Positions 39,861 to 51,333 of a DNA stretch of 64,000 bases are shown piece by piece (positions within the stretch are counted from its first letter, which is position 1; every line of letters begins with the position of its first letter). A program made the position numbers and the translations under genes. The stretch is from Ichthyophthirius multifiliis (taxonomy: Eukaryota > Ciliophora > Oligohymenophorea > Hymenostomatida). The notes under the pieces were generated by a model. It had not been told where the DNA came from, searched no databases, and was given only the letters and a program-made list of their open reading frames with translations. The DNA lies in NCBI RefSeq assembly GCF_000220395.1, contig NW_004086053.1, positions 1 through 64,000 of the forward strand, given 5' to 3'.

Positions 39861-40970
39861 TCAATAATTTAAATAGCCTTTTTAGTTATCTTAAAAGTAT
39901 TTTTTTTCTCTATTTTGAAAATTATTAAATATAAGAATATTTTAATTTATTTTTGAATTATTTTATGGTTAAAAGTTTCCTAATAAAAATATATTTATAT
40001 ATTTATTTATAAAAATATTACTTTCTGTAATGGATTAATTAATTTTCTTTTAAAATTTTTTTTTTTCTTTAATATTTATATTTTAACCAGAAATATTGTT
40101 TTCTTTTCCAATATTTTATTTTTATTACTAAGGAAGAGGAGGAGTTTTATTATTTATATTATCATTACTATTATTTATTAAATTATTATATTTTGTTTTA
40201 TTTTCGAAATTATTATTTTCCTCAAACTATACCCTTACACTATTATTTTGAGACAAGTTTTTTTCTTTATTAAAATAATTTTTTTATTTATTATTAAAGC
40301 ATGGAGTTTATCCATCTTTTTCCTTATCAATAGAAATACTATGTTATTTTGTTTTATTTTAAGATATTTCTAATTCCTAATTTACCTTATGATGTTCTTA
40401 AATAATAGACGTGGACATAATATGACTTGAATTTTTATTTTTTTAATTTAAAATTGTAGAAGAAAAATTTAAATTATTTTATTCAATTTAATTATTTTTA
40501 ATAGACCAAATATCTGAAACTTTATTTATTTATTATTCATAAAAAAATATTTCATTATAATTACTTAATGTTTATACTATTAATAATAAATTAGATAAGA
40601 AAATTTAACTATTATTTTAGTATTATTCATTAATATTAAAAGATAATTATTATTAATATTTTTGCATTTTTACTTTTTTCAATTCTTTTTTATTTTTAAT
40701 TAAAATTATATAAAATTTTTACCATTTATAGTAAATATATTTTCTGTTTCTTTTATTTTATTTAATAATTAATTTAAACTATCTAAATAACCATTTTATT
40801 CTAATCTTTATAATATCGCTGATATATTTTGATATTTGTTTATTTCATTTTATAATCTATTTTTGTAAATACTATTAGAAAAATTCTTTTTTTAAAAAAA
40901 ATAAATAAATATCATAAGATAAGTAATTTTGATTCTTTTTAAACTAAAAATTTTAGTTTTAAATTACCAT
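39861..40970 (-). CDS. Asn/Gln-rich coiled-coil-like protein of unknown function
   Basis: Start ATG at 40968-40970, stop TGA complement at 39861-39863. After a short first segment the frame carries a helical stretch (NRLQNEINKYQNISAILQRLEQ, DSLNQLLNKIKETENIF) and, past a probable short intron at about 40694-40733, a Ser/Asn/Gln/Lys-rich region (MSTSIIQEHHKVNQEL, HSISIDKEKDGQTPCF, NKTPPLPQQQ). The join at the T7 run (plus strand) 40887-40893 needs either a one-base change or an intron. I recognise no domain. The helical N-terminus followed by disorder resembles scaffolding or cytoskeletal proteins, but function is unknown. Confidence 0.5.
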
Positions 40971-41249
40971 TTTTTATTTCGTTATTTATTTAATTTTTTT
41001 TAAAAAAATTTTAGGAATTATATTTAAAATATAAATATTTGTTTAAAAAAGTAAAACAAAACAAAACAAAATTTAAAATAATAATTTAAATGTATTAGTA
41101 ATTGTTTTTTTTTAAAAATAAAGATATATTTATTCAAAATAAAAAAATGTATAAATACATATATATATATATAATAAAAAAAACAAATTAAAAAAATAAT
41201 ATATTATTATACAAAAAAGAAAAAATTAACAAAAAAAAAATAAGAGTAA
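40971..41249. other. Short intergenic spacer
   Basis: About 280 bp between tandem minus-strand genes. A and T runs, no recognised element. Confidence 0.45.
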
Positions 41250-41655
41250 TCATTATGCATATAATACCTATTTACTTCTCGGTACCATTTCAAGTACAGT
41301 TCCTGGTTTAGTTTAACTAGCAGGATGTTAATCCAATTCTTATGGTACATCATAATTATTTTTAATTAAAAATTCTTTCAAATCATAAAAGATAATTTCA
41401 TTATTATTGGTTAAAAATGTATAAGCAATACCTCTTTTACCTGCTCTGCCTGTTCTTCCAGTTCTATGAACAAAATCTTTTATATTTTTCGGCGCATCGA
41501 AATTAATAACCATTTTTACACCATCGACATGTAAACCTCTACTACCTAAATCTGTAGCTACTAAAATATCATATTTACCTTTCTTAAAGCCATCTACAGC
41601 AGCTTCTCTTTATTATTATGTTCTTCCTCCATGATAAATAACACTATTCCACTAA

Positions 41656-41736
<81 letters not shown>

Positions 41737-43649
41737 TTTTATATTATTTTTTATATATTTAAATATATATATATATTTACTCCCCATTTTTCTAGTATTT
41801 TTTATAATTTTTCAACTGCATTTTTTTCATTAGCAAAAATAATAATAGGTGGTTTTTAATCTTTAAGTATATTCTAAAGCCTAGATTTTTTTTACCCTTC
41901 AGCAATAAATTCCACAATCTACTCTATATCTTTTTTCCCTCCACCCGGTTCTCCAATACTAATATAGCAAAAAGACCTTAAATATTTTTTGGCCAATTTT
42001 TCTATTTCAGGTGGCATTGTAGCAGAGAATAAATGAGTAACTCTATATATTTTTTCTCCTGCTTTTGCCTCTTTTTCCTATAAATCAGCCATTAATTCAT
42101 CTTCACTTTTCATATGTGATTTTATTCGGTCTAAAATAAAATTCACGTCAGCCTCGAAACCCATATCTATCATTTTATCAGCCTCATCTAAAACTACCCA
42201 TGAAACTTAGTCTAAAACTAAATAATTCTTTTATAAAGCATCTTTTATTCTACCTGTAGTACCAATTAATAACTCACATCCTACTTTTAATTTATAGGCT
42301 TGATTCCCTTCGTCTCTACCTCCTACCATTACTAAACTTTTCAACCTCATATTCGTAGTTAGATTCTAAAATTCCTTCTCTATTTAAGGTGCAAGTTCTC
42401 TTGTAGGAATCAAAATAAGCGCATATGGACCATCTTTAGCTACCTCTTCATCCATAGGGGGTAATGATCTTAGATAGACAATCAAAGGGATTAAAAATGC
42501 GCAACTTTTACCTGAGCCAGTAGGTGATATACCAATTAAATCTTTCCTAAGCATCCCTATTGGGATTGTTTGCATTTAAATAGGCGTAGGCTTCTCATAT
42601 TTCAATCTCCTAATGGAGTCCAATATATAAGGAGGCAAATCCCCTTCTTCCCATCTCCTGATAGGTCTAGGAACCTTTCCTCCTTTGATAATAATATCAT
42701 TATCTTCTCTAAAAATCCTCCAATCTCTCTCTGTCATTTCCATTGTCTGCTTCAAACTCCAGTGATCTTTCAAAGAAATATCATATATGCTCTTTTTGAT
42801 AATTTTTTCATCTTTGCTTTTCTTTTTTTAATATTCAGGATCATATTTATGTATTAAATCTTCATATTTGACTTTATTTTCTAATTATTCCTTTACGTCA
42901 TATCCGGCTAAAATTCCCCTGCCAAATAATAAATTAGTCTCCATTCGATTTTTATATAGGGGATTATAATCCACTGATGTATCATCTCTGGAATCCCATT
43001 TAAAATTAAAAATATTCTTGAATTTTTCAGATGGTTTTAGTATTTTTTTCTTCTATTTATTTAAACCTAAATACTAGATTTTTATATTCTAAGTTTCAGG
43101 ATCTTCATTAGAATTTAAAATTGCGATTTTCTCAATTGCCCGAGTATTTGATGTCATATATTTAGAGTCTTTATCTTTACTTTTCGATCTAGATCGGGAC
43201 CTTGATTTACTCTTCTTTTCCTTTAATCTTCGCTAAAGTTCTTCTTTTTCGTCTTATTCACGCTTTTTTCGGCGCTCTTCCCGTTCTTGTTCACGTTTCC
43301 AGTCTTTATAACGGAAAGATTCGTATTCTTCCCTTATTTTTTGTTCTTGTTTTTGTTTTTCTTATTCTTGTTTTAAGTTTTGTTGCTTTTCTTAATCTTT
43401 TAAACGTTCACGTTCTTGCTTGCTTAAATATTTTAGTTTTTTTTAATTGCTTGGGATGGTTGTTTGGGATTATATTTATTATTATTATGGGTTTTCAAAG
43501 GTTTTTTATTATAATAATAATGAATTTATATTGGAATTTTTGAGGGATTTGCTAGATATTTGATTGTCTTTTTTTAATGGCGATTTGTATGCTTTTATTT
43601 CGCTGTTAATTTAATGTGTTGAGTCGGAAAAATATTCTTCTTCAATCAT
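41250..43649 (-). CDS. PRP28: DEAD-box RNA helicase PRP28/DDX23
   Basis: PRP28 removes U1 snRNP from the 5' splice site so U6 can pair there. Exons 43649-41781 and 41651-41250 flank an intron (41652-41780) that is mostly (TA)n; 756 residues. The N-terminus is a Lys/Arg/Glu-rich helical region with a small RS patch ([16 protein letters not shown]). The PRP28-specific linker follows: [30 protein letters not shown] and [15 protein letters not shown]. Helicase motifs: Q motif EKPTPIQMQTIPIG, motif I PTGSGKS (Ser where most have Thr), [23 protein letters not shown], and [11 protein letters not shown]. The start ([10 protein letters not shown]) is the first ATG of the frame. Orthology is clear from the linker motifs. 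Confidence 0.95.
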
Positions 43650-44434
43650 TTTTTTTTATATAAAAAAAAAAAATTATGTCTATCTTTATATTTTATTTTA
43701 AATATATTATTTTATATAAATAAAAATAATATATTAAATAACTTTTATTTTTATTCAATTTTTTTTGTTTTTTTGTAATTTTTATAGATTTCTCATTATT
43801 AAATGTTTTTTTTAAAAAAATATATTATTCCATCATATCTTTATTAAGTTTTAAATGATATACAAATAATATTATATATGCAATTTTAATTAAGAATTTT
43901 TATTATGTCAATATATTACTCATCATATATTTATTAAGTTTTAAATAATAAAAACAATATTTTATATTGCAATTAAATTTAATTAATATAATTATAATTT
44001 ATTAAAAAATTATATTGATATAATAAATAAATAATTAAAGATAAAAATAAAAAAAATTAAATAAATTATAGAAGATATATAAATAAAATATAATTATAAA
44101 TTTTATAAAAAATACATGTATAAAAGATATATAAATAAAAAATAATATAGAAAAATATATATATAATAAAAAATGATAATTTTATAAATAAAGAATATAT
44201 ATTTAGTAAAAATAGCGAAAACAATATTTATTTATATAGGTAAATAAAAAATTATACAACATATTATATATAAATCATATAATGAAATAAATAATAAAAA
44301 TATAAATATTTATTAAAAATATTATTTAATTATGATTTATTATTATTTATAAAAGTATTGAAAAATATTTATTGTCTAAATATATATTTTTTTTTAAAAA
44401 AAAAATTATATATAATAAATAAATATTAATATTA

Positions 44435-44472
<38 letters not shown>

Positions 44473-44673
44473 TATATAAATATATACTTATAAAATATTT
44501 TATATTATTATCTATTTCTTTTTTTATATATCTGTTCTATACAAAATTATTTTAAATTATATTTTTCTACCTATTTATAAAGGAAAAAAAATTTTTAAGA
44601 AGTAAAATTTAATAAATAAATAAAAATTTTAATATAAAACATATTTAATAGTTAAAAAATATATTATAATAAA
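43650..44673. promoter_or_regulatory. Divergent intergenic region
   Basis: About 1 kb between divergent starts. It contains two diverged copies of a roughly 75-bp sequence (43821-43895, 43910-43985), sharing TTATTAAGTTTTAAAT, and a (TA)n near 44445-44463. Confidence 0.5.
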
Positions 44674-45687
44674 ATGCTTAAACTATTTATAATATTTTTC
44701 ATATTAACCACTTTTATTCCTTAAATTAAATCCCAAAAATATGTAATTGGTGTATATGCTCAACCATCTGGTTTTTAAGACTATCCATCTTAAAGTTACT
44801 AATATATATTAGCTTCATGCTATTAATGGATAAAATATACTGGTGCTGATGTTTTTATTATTCCTTTTGATGAAAATTAAGAATATTACGATAACTTGCT
44901 TTAAAATATAAACGGTGTATTTTTCACTGGAGGTGGTTTGGATATACAAAAAGATGATATTTGGTCATAAAATGCTAGTTATATAATCAATTTAGGACTC
45001 AGAATGAATTAATAAGGTTAGTATTTTCCTATATGGAGTAATTGTTAGGGATTTGTAATTATTAATATATGTACTAAGTGGTTATGACAAGAATATTTTA
45101 TAAAAAAACTTATAAAATGATATTAATACGAATAGAAACATAGAATTTAAATAACTTTAAGAAGATAAACTTTTTAGCAATTTAAATTAAGAATTAATAG
45201 AATATTCTTAAGAAAAAACACCATTTTATTCTTATCATGAGATATATATAAAAATGGAAGACTTTAAAAAAAATAATGAATTAAATAGCATTTTCGATAT
45301 AATAGGAATTTCTCAAAATGGAAATAAAAATGAAGAAAAATTAAAAAATAATAGCTTATTATATAAAATTTTAAACATGATAGGATTTTATAAAAAGGAA
45401 GAACAAACATAATATATAGCATCAATTGAAGGAAAAAATTTACCTTTTATTGGATTATAATTTCATCCTGAATATGTAGATTATGAAGAAAATTTAAATG
45501 TTAATAAAGAAAAAGAAAGTATAACTATTAGTTAATTATTAGCTAAATATTTTGGAAAATTAGCTAAAAAAAATTAAGAATAAATGAAAAAAAATATTAC
45601 TAATTTATAATTGAAAGAATGTAGTAATTCTGAAGTTTAAAATAGTATATTTAAAAAGCTTGCTTTATTGAAAGAAAAAGCAGTTGA
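44674..45687 (+). CDS. Gamma-glutamyl hydrolase (folate polyglutamate hydrolase), frame break next to the nucleophile
   Basis: Family C26 peptidase that trims glutamates from polyglutamyl folates in lysosomes/vacuoles or outside the cell. A signal peptide is clear (MLKLFIIFFILTTFIP). Then come VIGVYAQPSG, LASCYQWIKYTGADVFIIPF, NGVFFTGGGLDI and FPIWSNCQGF, which holds the catalytic Cys. At 45055 the frame must lose one base (or equivalent) to continue as QLLIYVLSGYD, the expected family sequence. Downstream are GLQFHPEYVDYE with the catalytic His and Glu, and a helical tail. The end is uncertain: this frame has no TGA until 45958-45960. The nearest TGA in another frame, 45685-45687, is used here as a provisional end. 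An error in the nearby A5 run would reach it. Confidence 0.75.
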
Positions 45688-45822
45688 TTATTTTTTATTA
45701 TAACAAAAAAATATATATATAAAAATAAAAAATTATATAAAATTTATAAAATTTTTATAAATTATAAAAAATATAAAGAAAATATTTAAAAAATATAATA
45801 AATATTAATAAAATATAATTAA

Positions 45823-45867
<45 letters not shown>

Positions 45868-45901
45868 AAACATTAATCAAATAATATTAAATAATAAATT
45901 A

Positions 45902-46573
45902 ATGATATCATTTATAGCATAAAAAAAGGCATTTTTACATTCATTAAAATTTATAAATGACGACTGTATTGGTAACAAACAATATCAAATCAATATATTA
46001 AAATAAAAAAGGAATATTTACAGGAAAAATAAAAGGGGGATAAATTATAATTGAAGATTCATTTCCTTTATCTCATTCAAGGATCTTAGCTCCAACATTA
46101 GAAACTGCTTTAATGTTAATTGAAAATATAGTTTAAGAAAAAGGGTAAATAATAGTAGGTTTATATGAGGCATTAGTCAATTTTCATAATCGAAAATTTT
46201 CCGAAATAGGAGTAAAAATTTTAGAAAAAATTGAAAAAAATCTACAAATGATGCCTATTGGACTTACTATTTATTTAGCAGATAAAATTGAAGATTAAGA
46301 AGAAACAAAATAGCCTTATCTTTCTTCTGAAGTATACATAAATATATATATTATCTTTAATATTTTTAAAATTAGGGTTTTAGATTTTTTAATAGATCAA
46401 ATTAAGAACCTGGATATGATAATATATAAGAACTTGATATAGTTTAAGGATATTAAGCATTTAAAAAATTAGAAAATGATATAAGTTCTGGAAAACATCA
46501 TTTTATAGTTGATTTTGATATGCATTTTGAAGATATTTCACTTGATTTTACAAATTAAGATTTAAATAATTGA
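45902..46573 (+). CDS. EMC8: ER membrane complex subunit EMC8/EMC9-like
   Basis: The EMC inserts tail-anchored and multi-pass proteins into the ER; EMC8/9 is a cytosolic MPN-like subunit. The start ATG at 45902 gives MISFIAQKKAFLHSLKFI, which aligns with the conserved helix at the N-terminus of the family. Exon 1 runs to 46331, the intron is 46332-46375 (GTATAC...AATTAG), and exon 2 ends at the TGA 46571-46573. Core motifs: IEDSFPLSHSRILAPTLETAL, with the family's IPLFH and LAPMLE equivalents, and IIVGLYEALVNF. The C-terminal FIVDFDMHFEDISLDFTNQ matches the family's VDFDNHLDD-x-x-x-DWTN end. One A must be removed from the A6 run at 46005-46010 to join the two parts; a later ATG at 45957 would avoid this but lose the conserved N-terminal helix. 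About 208 residues. Confidence 0.85.
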
Positions 46574-48703
46574 AACATTATTATATTTTAGATATATATT
46601 GTATCTTTTTTATATATATATAAAATAAAACTTTTACATTAATATAAAAATTAATTTATTTATAAATTCATTTAATAACAAAAATATATATTTTTAATAA
46701 TTAATAGATAATAGAATATATTTTTATTTAATTATTTTTTATAAAATGAAAAATTTTCATGCCTTTGTTTTTTTTACAGATAAATTTATTTGTAATCTTA
46801 ATTTAATAATTTTTTTTAGATTTTAATAATTAATAAATTTAAGTTATTTAAATGTTAAAATCTTAATAATTGTATTGGTTTAGCTTATGAGATTAAAATA
46901 TGAATACTATAATATATTTACCTATTTTTAATAATCTTATTTTATAAATTAATTTCTTAGAAATATTTAAAAATACAATGTGAATAAAGGTGTTATTTTG
47001 ATATACTTATTTTATATTTTATATATAAGATATTTAATTATTATTTTGATTTTTTATTTATATTTATGTGCATTACTTGTGTCTTTTTATTGGATTTAAA
47101 TCATTTTTATAAATTTCAGTTTTTATCTCCTAATCTTATCTTAAATGACAATATTTAAATTTTGTAATATAATTAATAAGTATTTTTTTAAAAAAACGTA
47201 ATTCAATTATTATTTTTATATTGAGAAATTCAACAATTTATTTTCATATTTCTTATTAATAATGCATTGAAAATTTGTAAAATATTATTGTTAAATGCCT
47301 TATTTGTATCTATAACAACAAAAGGGGAATTTTGGAAAGATATATGGAATTTTATTCTAAAATTTTAGATGATTATTAAAAAATATTTTCAAATAAAATA
47401 TCTAAGGACTTTCAATCACTGAATATAATAATTAGAACGATAAATTTTACAAAAAGGTTAAAATTTGACTATTATTTCACATTGAGAAAGTAATTAATTA
47501 CATATTCATACTATTGATATGTAGATATAAGATAATTTCTCTATAGTTATTATAATATTATTAAATTTAAAAATATAGAATAAATAAAAAATGATAAAAA
47601 TATGTTGAATATACTATAAATAATTATAACTATATATTATTGTCTTTATAGATTATTTGAAATTATTAAATGTTATATAATCATAATTATATTAACAATT
47701 AACTAGAATAAATCAAAGAAATAAAATTCGGGGTATTTTTTGTTTGCGTATTTTCTTGTTTTTACTTTATTTCTGGGCTCCCTATTTAATTAAATTAAAA
47801 AAGAATTAAAACGCTAAAAATATATGTTTATTATTATTTTAATGAATATTATATTTAAAGATAAAAGATAAAATAAATTTTTTATAATTAGTTAAAAATT
47901 AAATATATATTAAATATTAAATTAAATAATATATATAAATTATTATTATTTTTTTATATTTATTTATTATATATTACATACTATATATTTTTTAGTTTTA
48001 TATATATACATATATTATTATTCTTTTATTAATTTGAAAAATAAAAAAGAGTTTTATATTTTAATATATAGTTTTTTTTTTTTTTTTTTTGAGAGATACA
48101 TTATAAAATAAAAATCAAAAACATTTAAACAGGAAAAATAAAAATAAAATATTTAAATATATTTTTATTTTAATATCTAATTCTTTGATTTTTAGAATTT
48201 TTTTTTTCTTTTTATAAAACAATATATATATAAAACATTAAATATTTTTTTTCAATAAATATATTTAAATAAATTTTTTGATACAAATAATAAATTAATA
48301 TTTTACTTTTAAATGATCAAATATTAAATATATTTCATATTTAAGTTTGAAATGTTATATATTTTTAAAATAATTGTTCTATATTTTTAGTAAATGCATA
48401 TATAAAAAATAAAATATTTTTATTACATTCAAAATTATAATTATTATTTTTTAATTTAAAAATATAATCAATTTTTTTCAATTTAAAAAATAAATAAAAA
48501 TATATAAATAATATAATATTAAAAGCAAGGAAATATAATAAGACACATATATTTATATTTAAAAAATAAATCTTGACTAAAATAAAAATTACATAAAAGA
48601 ATTAATAAAAAAAAAATTATAATAATTATAAAAAAAAAAAAATTAATTAAAAAAAATCAAACAAGGGAAAAAAAAATAACTTTTACACTCTTAAATAAAA
48701 AAA
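46574..48703. other. Gene-free interval of 2.1 kb
   Basis: No recognisable gene on either strand. A patch at about 47720-47800 has more G than its surroundings and could be a gene remnant. T17 run near 48070-48090. Confidence 0.45.
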
Positions 48704-49791
48704 ATGTCATCATACCCATTAACAAAACTTTATATAGCTAAATTCTCTAGCAAAACCACTCGCCGTGATATCGAAGACCTATTCAGTAAATACGGAGACC
48801 TATACGGCTGCAAATTAAACGAGCGTGAAGGCTATGCTACAGTAACATACAAGTATCCCGAAAATGCCGATAAGGCAATCTAGAAATTAAATAACACTGA
48901 AATTCTTGGTGGAAATCTTTTAGTAGAACACACATTAAAAAAAGGAAGAACAAATGACGGAAATGGTTCTTCATATAATAAATACGACGATAAATATAGA
49001 GATAGAGGTGATAGAGGTGATAGAGGTGATAGAGGTGATAGAGGAGATAGAGGAGATAGAGGAGATAGAGGAGATAGAGGAGATAGAGATAGAGGAGATA
49101 GAGGAGATAGAGGTGATAGAGGCGATAGAGATTATAGAGATTATAGAAGCAGTCGATATGAAAGAGATAGAGATTATGGCAATTCTAGAAGAGATTAACC
49201 TTTTAGATTTGATAAGGAAAAATTCATTAAAGGAGGACTTTGTTTCAATTGTAGTGAAAAAGGACATATAGCTAGAGATTGTCCAGATGCTAAATAAGGA
49301 ATTTATAGAGGAAAAAGTAAAATCATTTTATAATATATTTTGTTAATAATAATAAAAAAATTTTATAAAAAGCATATAATGGTGACAGATATAGAAGAGG
49401 AAGCTATACAAGAAGGAGTAGAAGTGGAGAAAGAAAATATAAAAGGTCTAGTAGTAAAGATAGTAGAGATAAAAAGAGAAGAAATAAAACATCGAAAAGA
49501 AGTAGATCATCTTCTTATTCTAAAAGCAGAAGCGATTCGAATAGAAAAGATAGATAAAGATCAAGAAAGGCTAAAAGTAGAATATCTTCTTCTTCTTCAA
49601 GCTCGAAGAGTAAATCAGGGTCTAAATCTAATTCTAGAAGTGTATCTAGAAGTGTTGAGAAAAATAATGAAACTAATAATAATAATACTAATAATAATAA
49701 CAATAATAGTAATAATAATAGAAATGAAAATAAATAAGATAATGAAAATAACTAGAAGAGTAAATCTGTTTCAAGTGAAGGAAGATAATGA
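48704..49791 (+). CDS. SR-type splicing factor: RRM, RGD-rich repeat, CCHC zinc knuckle, RS tail
   Basis: Exons 48704-49316 and 49373-49791 (intron GTAAAA...AAAAG, 56 nt) give 343 residues. Residues 7-80 form an RRM: KLYIAKF is RNP2 and EGYATVTYKYP is RNP1-like with DIEDLFSKYGDL between. Then comes a perfect-period Arg-Gly-Asp repeat (DNA 48998-49145), then a C2HC zinc knuckle CFNCSEKGHIARDC, then an Arg/Ser domain (YTRRSRSGERKY, SSSYSKSRS, SRSVSRSVE) and an Asn-rich end. This order (RRM, knuckle, RS) is that of SRSF7/RS2Z splicing factors. The first exon uses many C/G-ending codons (TCTAGCAAAACCACTCGCCG), unlike its neighbours, suggesting high expression. Confidence 0.92.
48998..49145 (+). 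repeat. In-frame minisatellite GAT AGA GGN (Asp-Arg-Gly)
   Basis: About fifteen 9-bp units with third-base variation GGT, GGA or GGC and one or two units lacking the Gly codon. It encodes the RGD-rich linker of the splicing factor. Confidence 0.9.
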
Positions 49792-50809
49792 TTTTATTAA
49801 ATTTTATTTTATTTAACAAAAAATAATATTTTAGATTTGAAATAAATGTAATTTTTTTTTTTTTTCTTTAATTTTTATTTTCTTTTCTTATGATATATTT
49901 ATTATATATATATAAAATTATTATTATTTTTTTATATATTTTTTTTTTATTTTTATTTTTTTTTTTTTTACTAAAAAATAAATAAATTCTTTTTATAAAA
50001 AAAATAAAATATATATATTATTTTTATAGCTTTTAATAAATAATTATTAATTATAAATAATTAATTTGAAAAATTGTTTATTTTGTTGATTTTTTGTTTA
50101 CGTTATTGTTTATATGAAAAAAATAAATATGGTTGTTTGTGAATTTTTGTGGTTGTTTGTGGTTTGTTCATATGAAAACTTATGATTATTAAATGTAAAT
50201 ATTTATGCTTCTTTATATGAATATTTGTGCATCTTTATATGAATATTTGTGCTTCTTTATATGAATATTTATGCTTCTTTATATGAAAATTTGCGGTTAT
50301 TCGAAAAAAAATTAAAAAAAGTGATTCCTTTATTATTGTTGTTTTTTTTGAAATCCTTTTATGACGAAACGAAAGTTTTTGAATATTATGTTGTTTTTTG
50401 TTTGTCGGTTTTTGAAATTTGCTTCTATAATTGACGTTTTTATGGATGTCCTTTTTGCAAATTTTTAGTGTTTTTCTTTTGAATAAATCATTTGTATTTT
50501 TGTGTGTGGTTTTTTGGGGTTTTTTACGGACAACCTTATGAAATAAATAAAATAAATAAATAATTAATAAAATAATTAAAATTAAAAATTAAATTTATTA
50601 ATGAAATATTAAAAAAAAAATATTCTTAGAAATTAAAATTGAACAAAGTTAATTAAGATTATATTATGTAATTACTCAGACACATTATTATAAATAAAAA
50701 AAGATAATAAAATAAAAGAAAAACATAAAATGTAAAAATAATATAAATTATATAATTTTTTTTTATTAAAAAAAAAAGAATATATATATATATGTAAATA
50801 TATATAAAA

Positions 50810-50848
<39 letters not shown>

Positions 50849-51283
50849 ATTTCAATCCTTTTTAAATTATAATTATATAATTTAATTATAATATTTTTAT
50901 CAATCATTTTTATTGATATTATTTATTTATAATTTTATAATTTTTTTTATTTATTTTATATGAAATTTTATCAAAAAAATTTTATAAAATTGTATTTTAG
51001 TATGATGTTTATAAATTAAAAATTTATTTTTTAAAAATATAATAAATGGATTAAAAATCAAAAAATAATAAGAAAAAAAAAATATATATATAAAATTTAT
51101 ATATTAATTAATAAAATTATAAATGAAATATTAATATAAATTTATAATTATATTATTATTTTTTATTATTAAAAATAATTTTTAATATTAATAAAAATTA
51201 AAAAAAATATATAAATAAAAAGATTTTAAAATATATAAAAAAAAAAAACTATTATTCTCTAAACTATTTTAGTTTAATAAATT

Positions 51284-51327
<44 letters not shown>

Positions 51328-51333
51328 AATTAT
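49792..51333. other. Gene-free interval with two repeat blocks
   Basis: Contains G/T-enriched DNA at 50090-50530 with a 22-bp tandem repeat (50199-50286) and (TA)n near 50810-50842 and 51285-51320. A minus-strand ciliate-code frame covers 50168-50491 but is made largely of the repeat. Confidence 0.5.
50199..50286. repeat. Four tandem 22-bp units
   Basis: Units 50199-50220, 50221-50242, 50243-50264 and 50265-50286. Consensus ATATTTRTGCTTCTTTATATGA with at most two substitutions per unit, and a degenerate fifth start (AAATTTGCGG). Confidence 0.95.

Noticed and set aside
48971-49267. Minus-strand open frame of Ile/Ser repeats opposite the splicing factor
   Set aside because: It is the antisense shadow of the Asp-Arg-Gly minisatellite; the plus-strand frame has RRM, zinc knuckle and RS motifs.
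48954-49816. Plus-strand +1 frame open reading frames rich in Ile/Glu and Lys/Glu
   Set aside because: Shadow frames of the same repeat and RS domain; the true frame has domain support and phase-consistent exons.
50168-50491. Minus-strand ciliate-code frame of 107 residues
   Set aside because: Half of it is the 22-bp repeat and it has no motif; with TGA as the only stop such frames are expected by chance.
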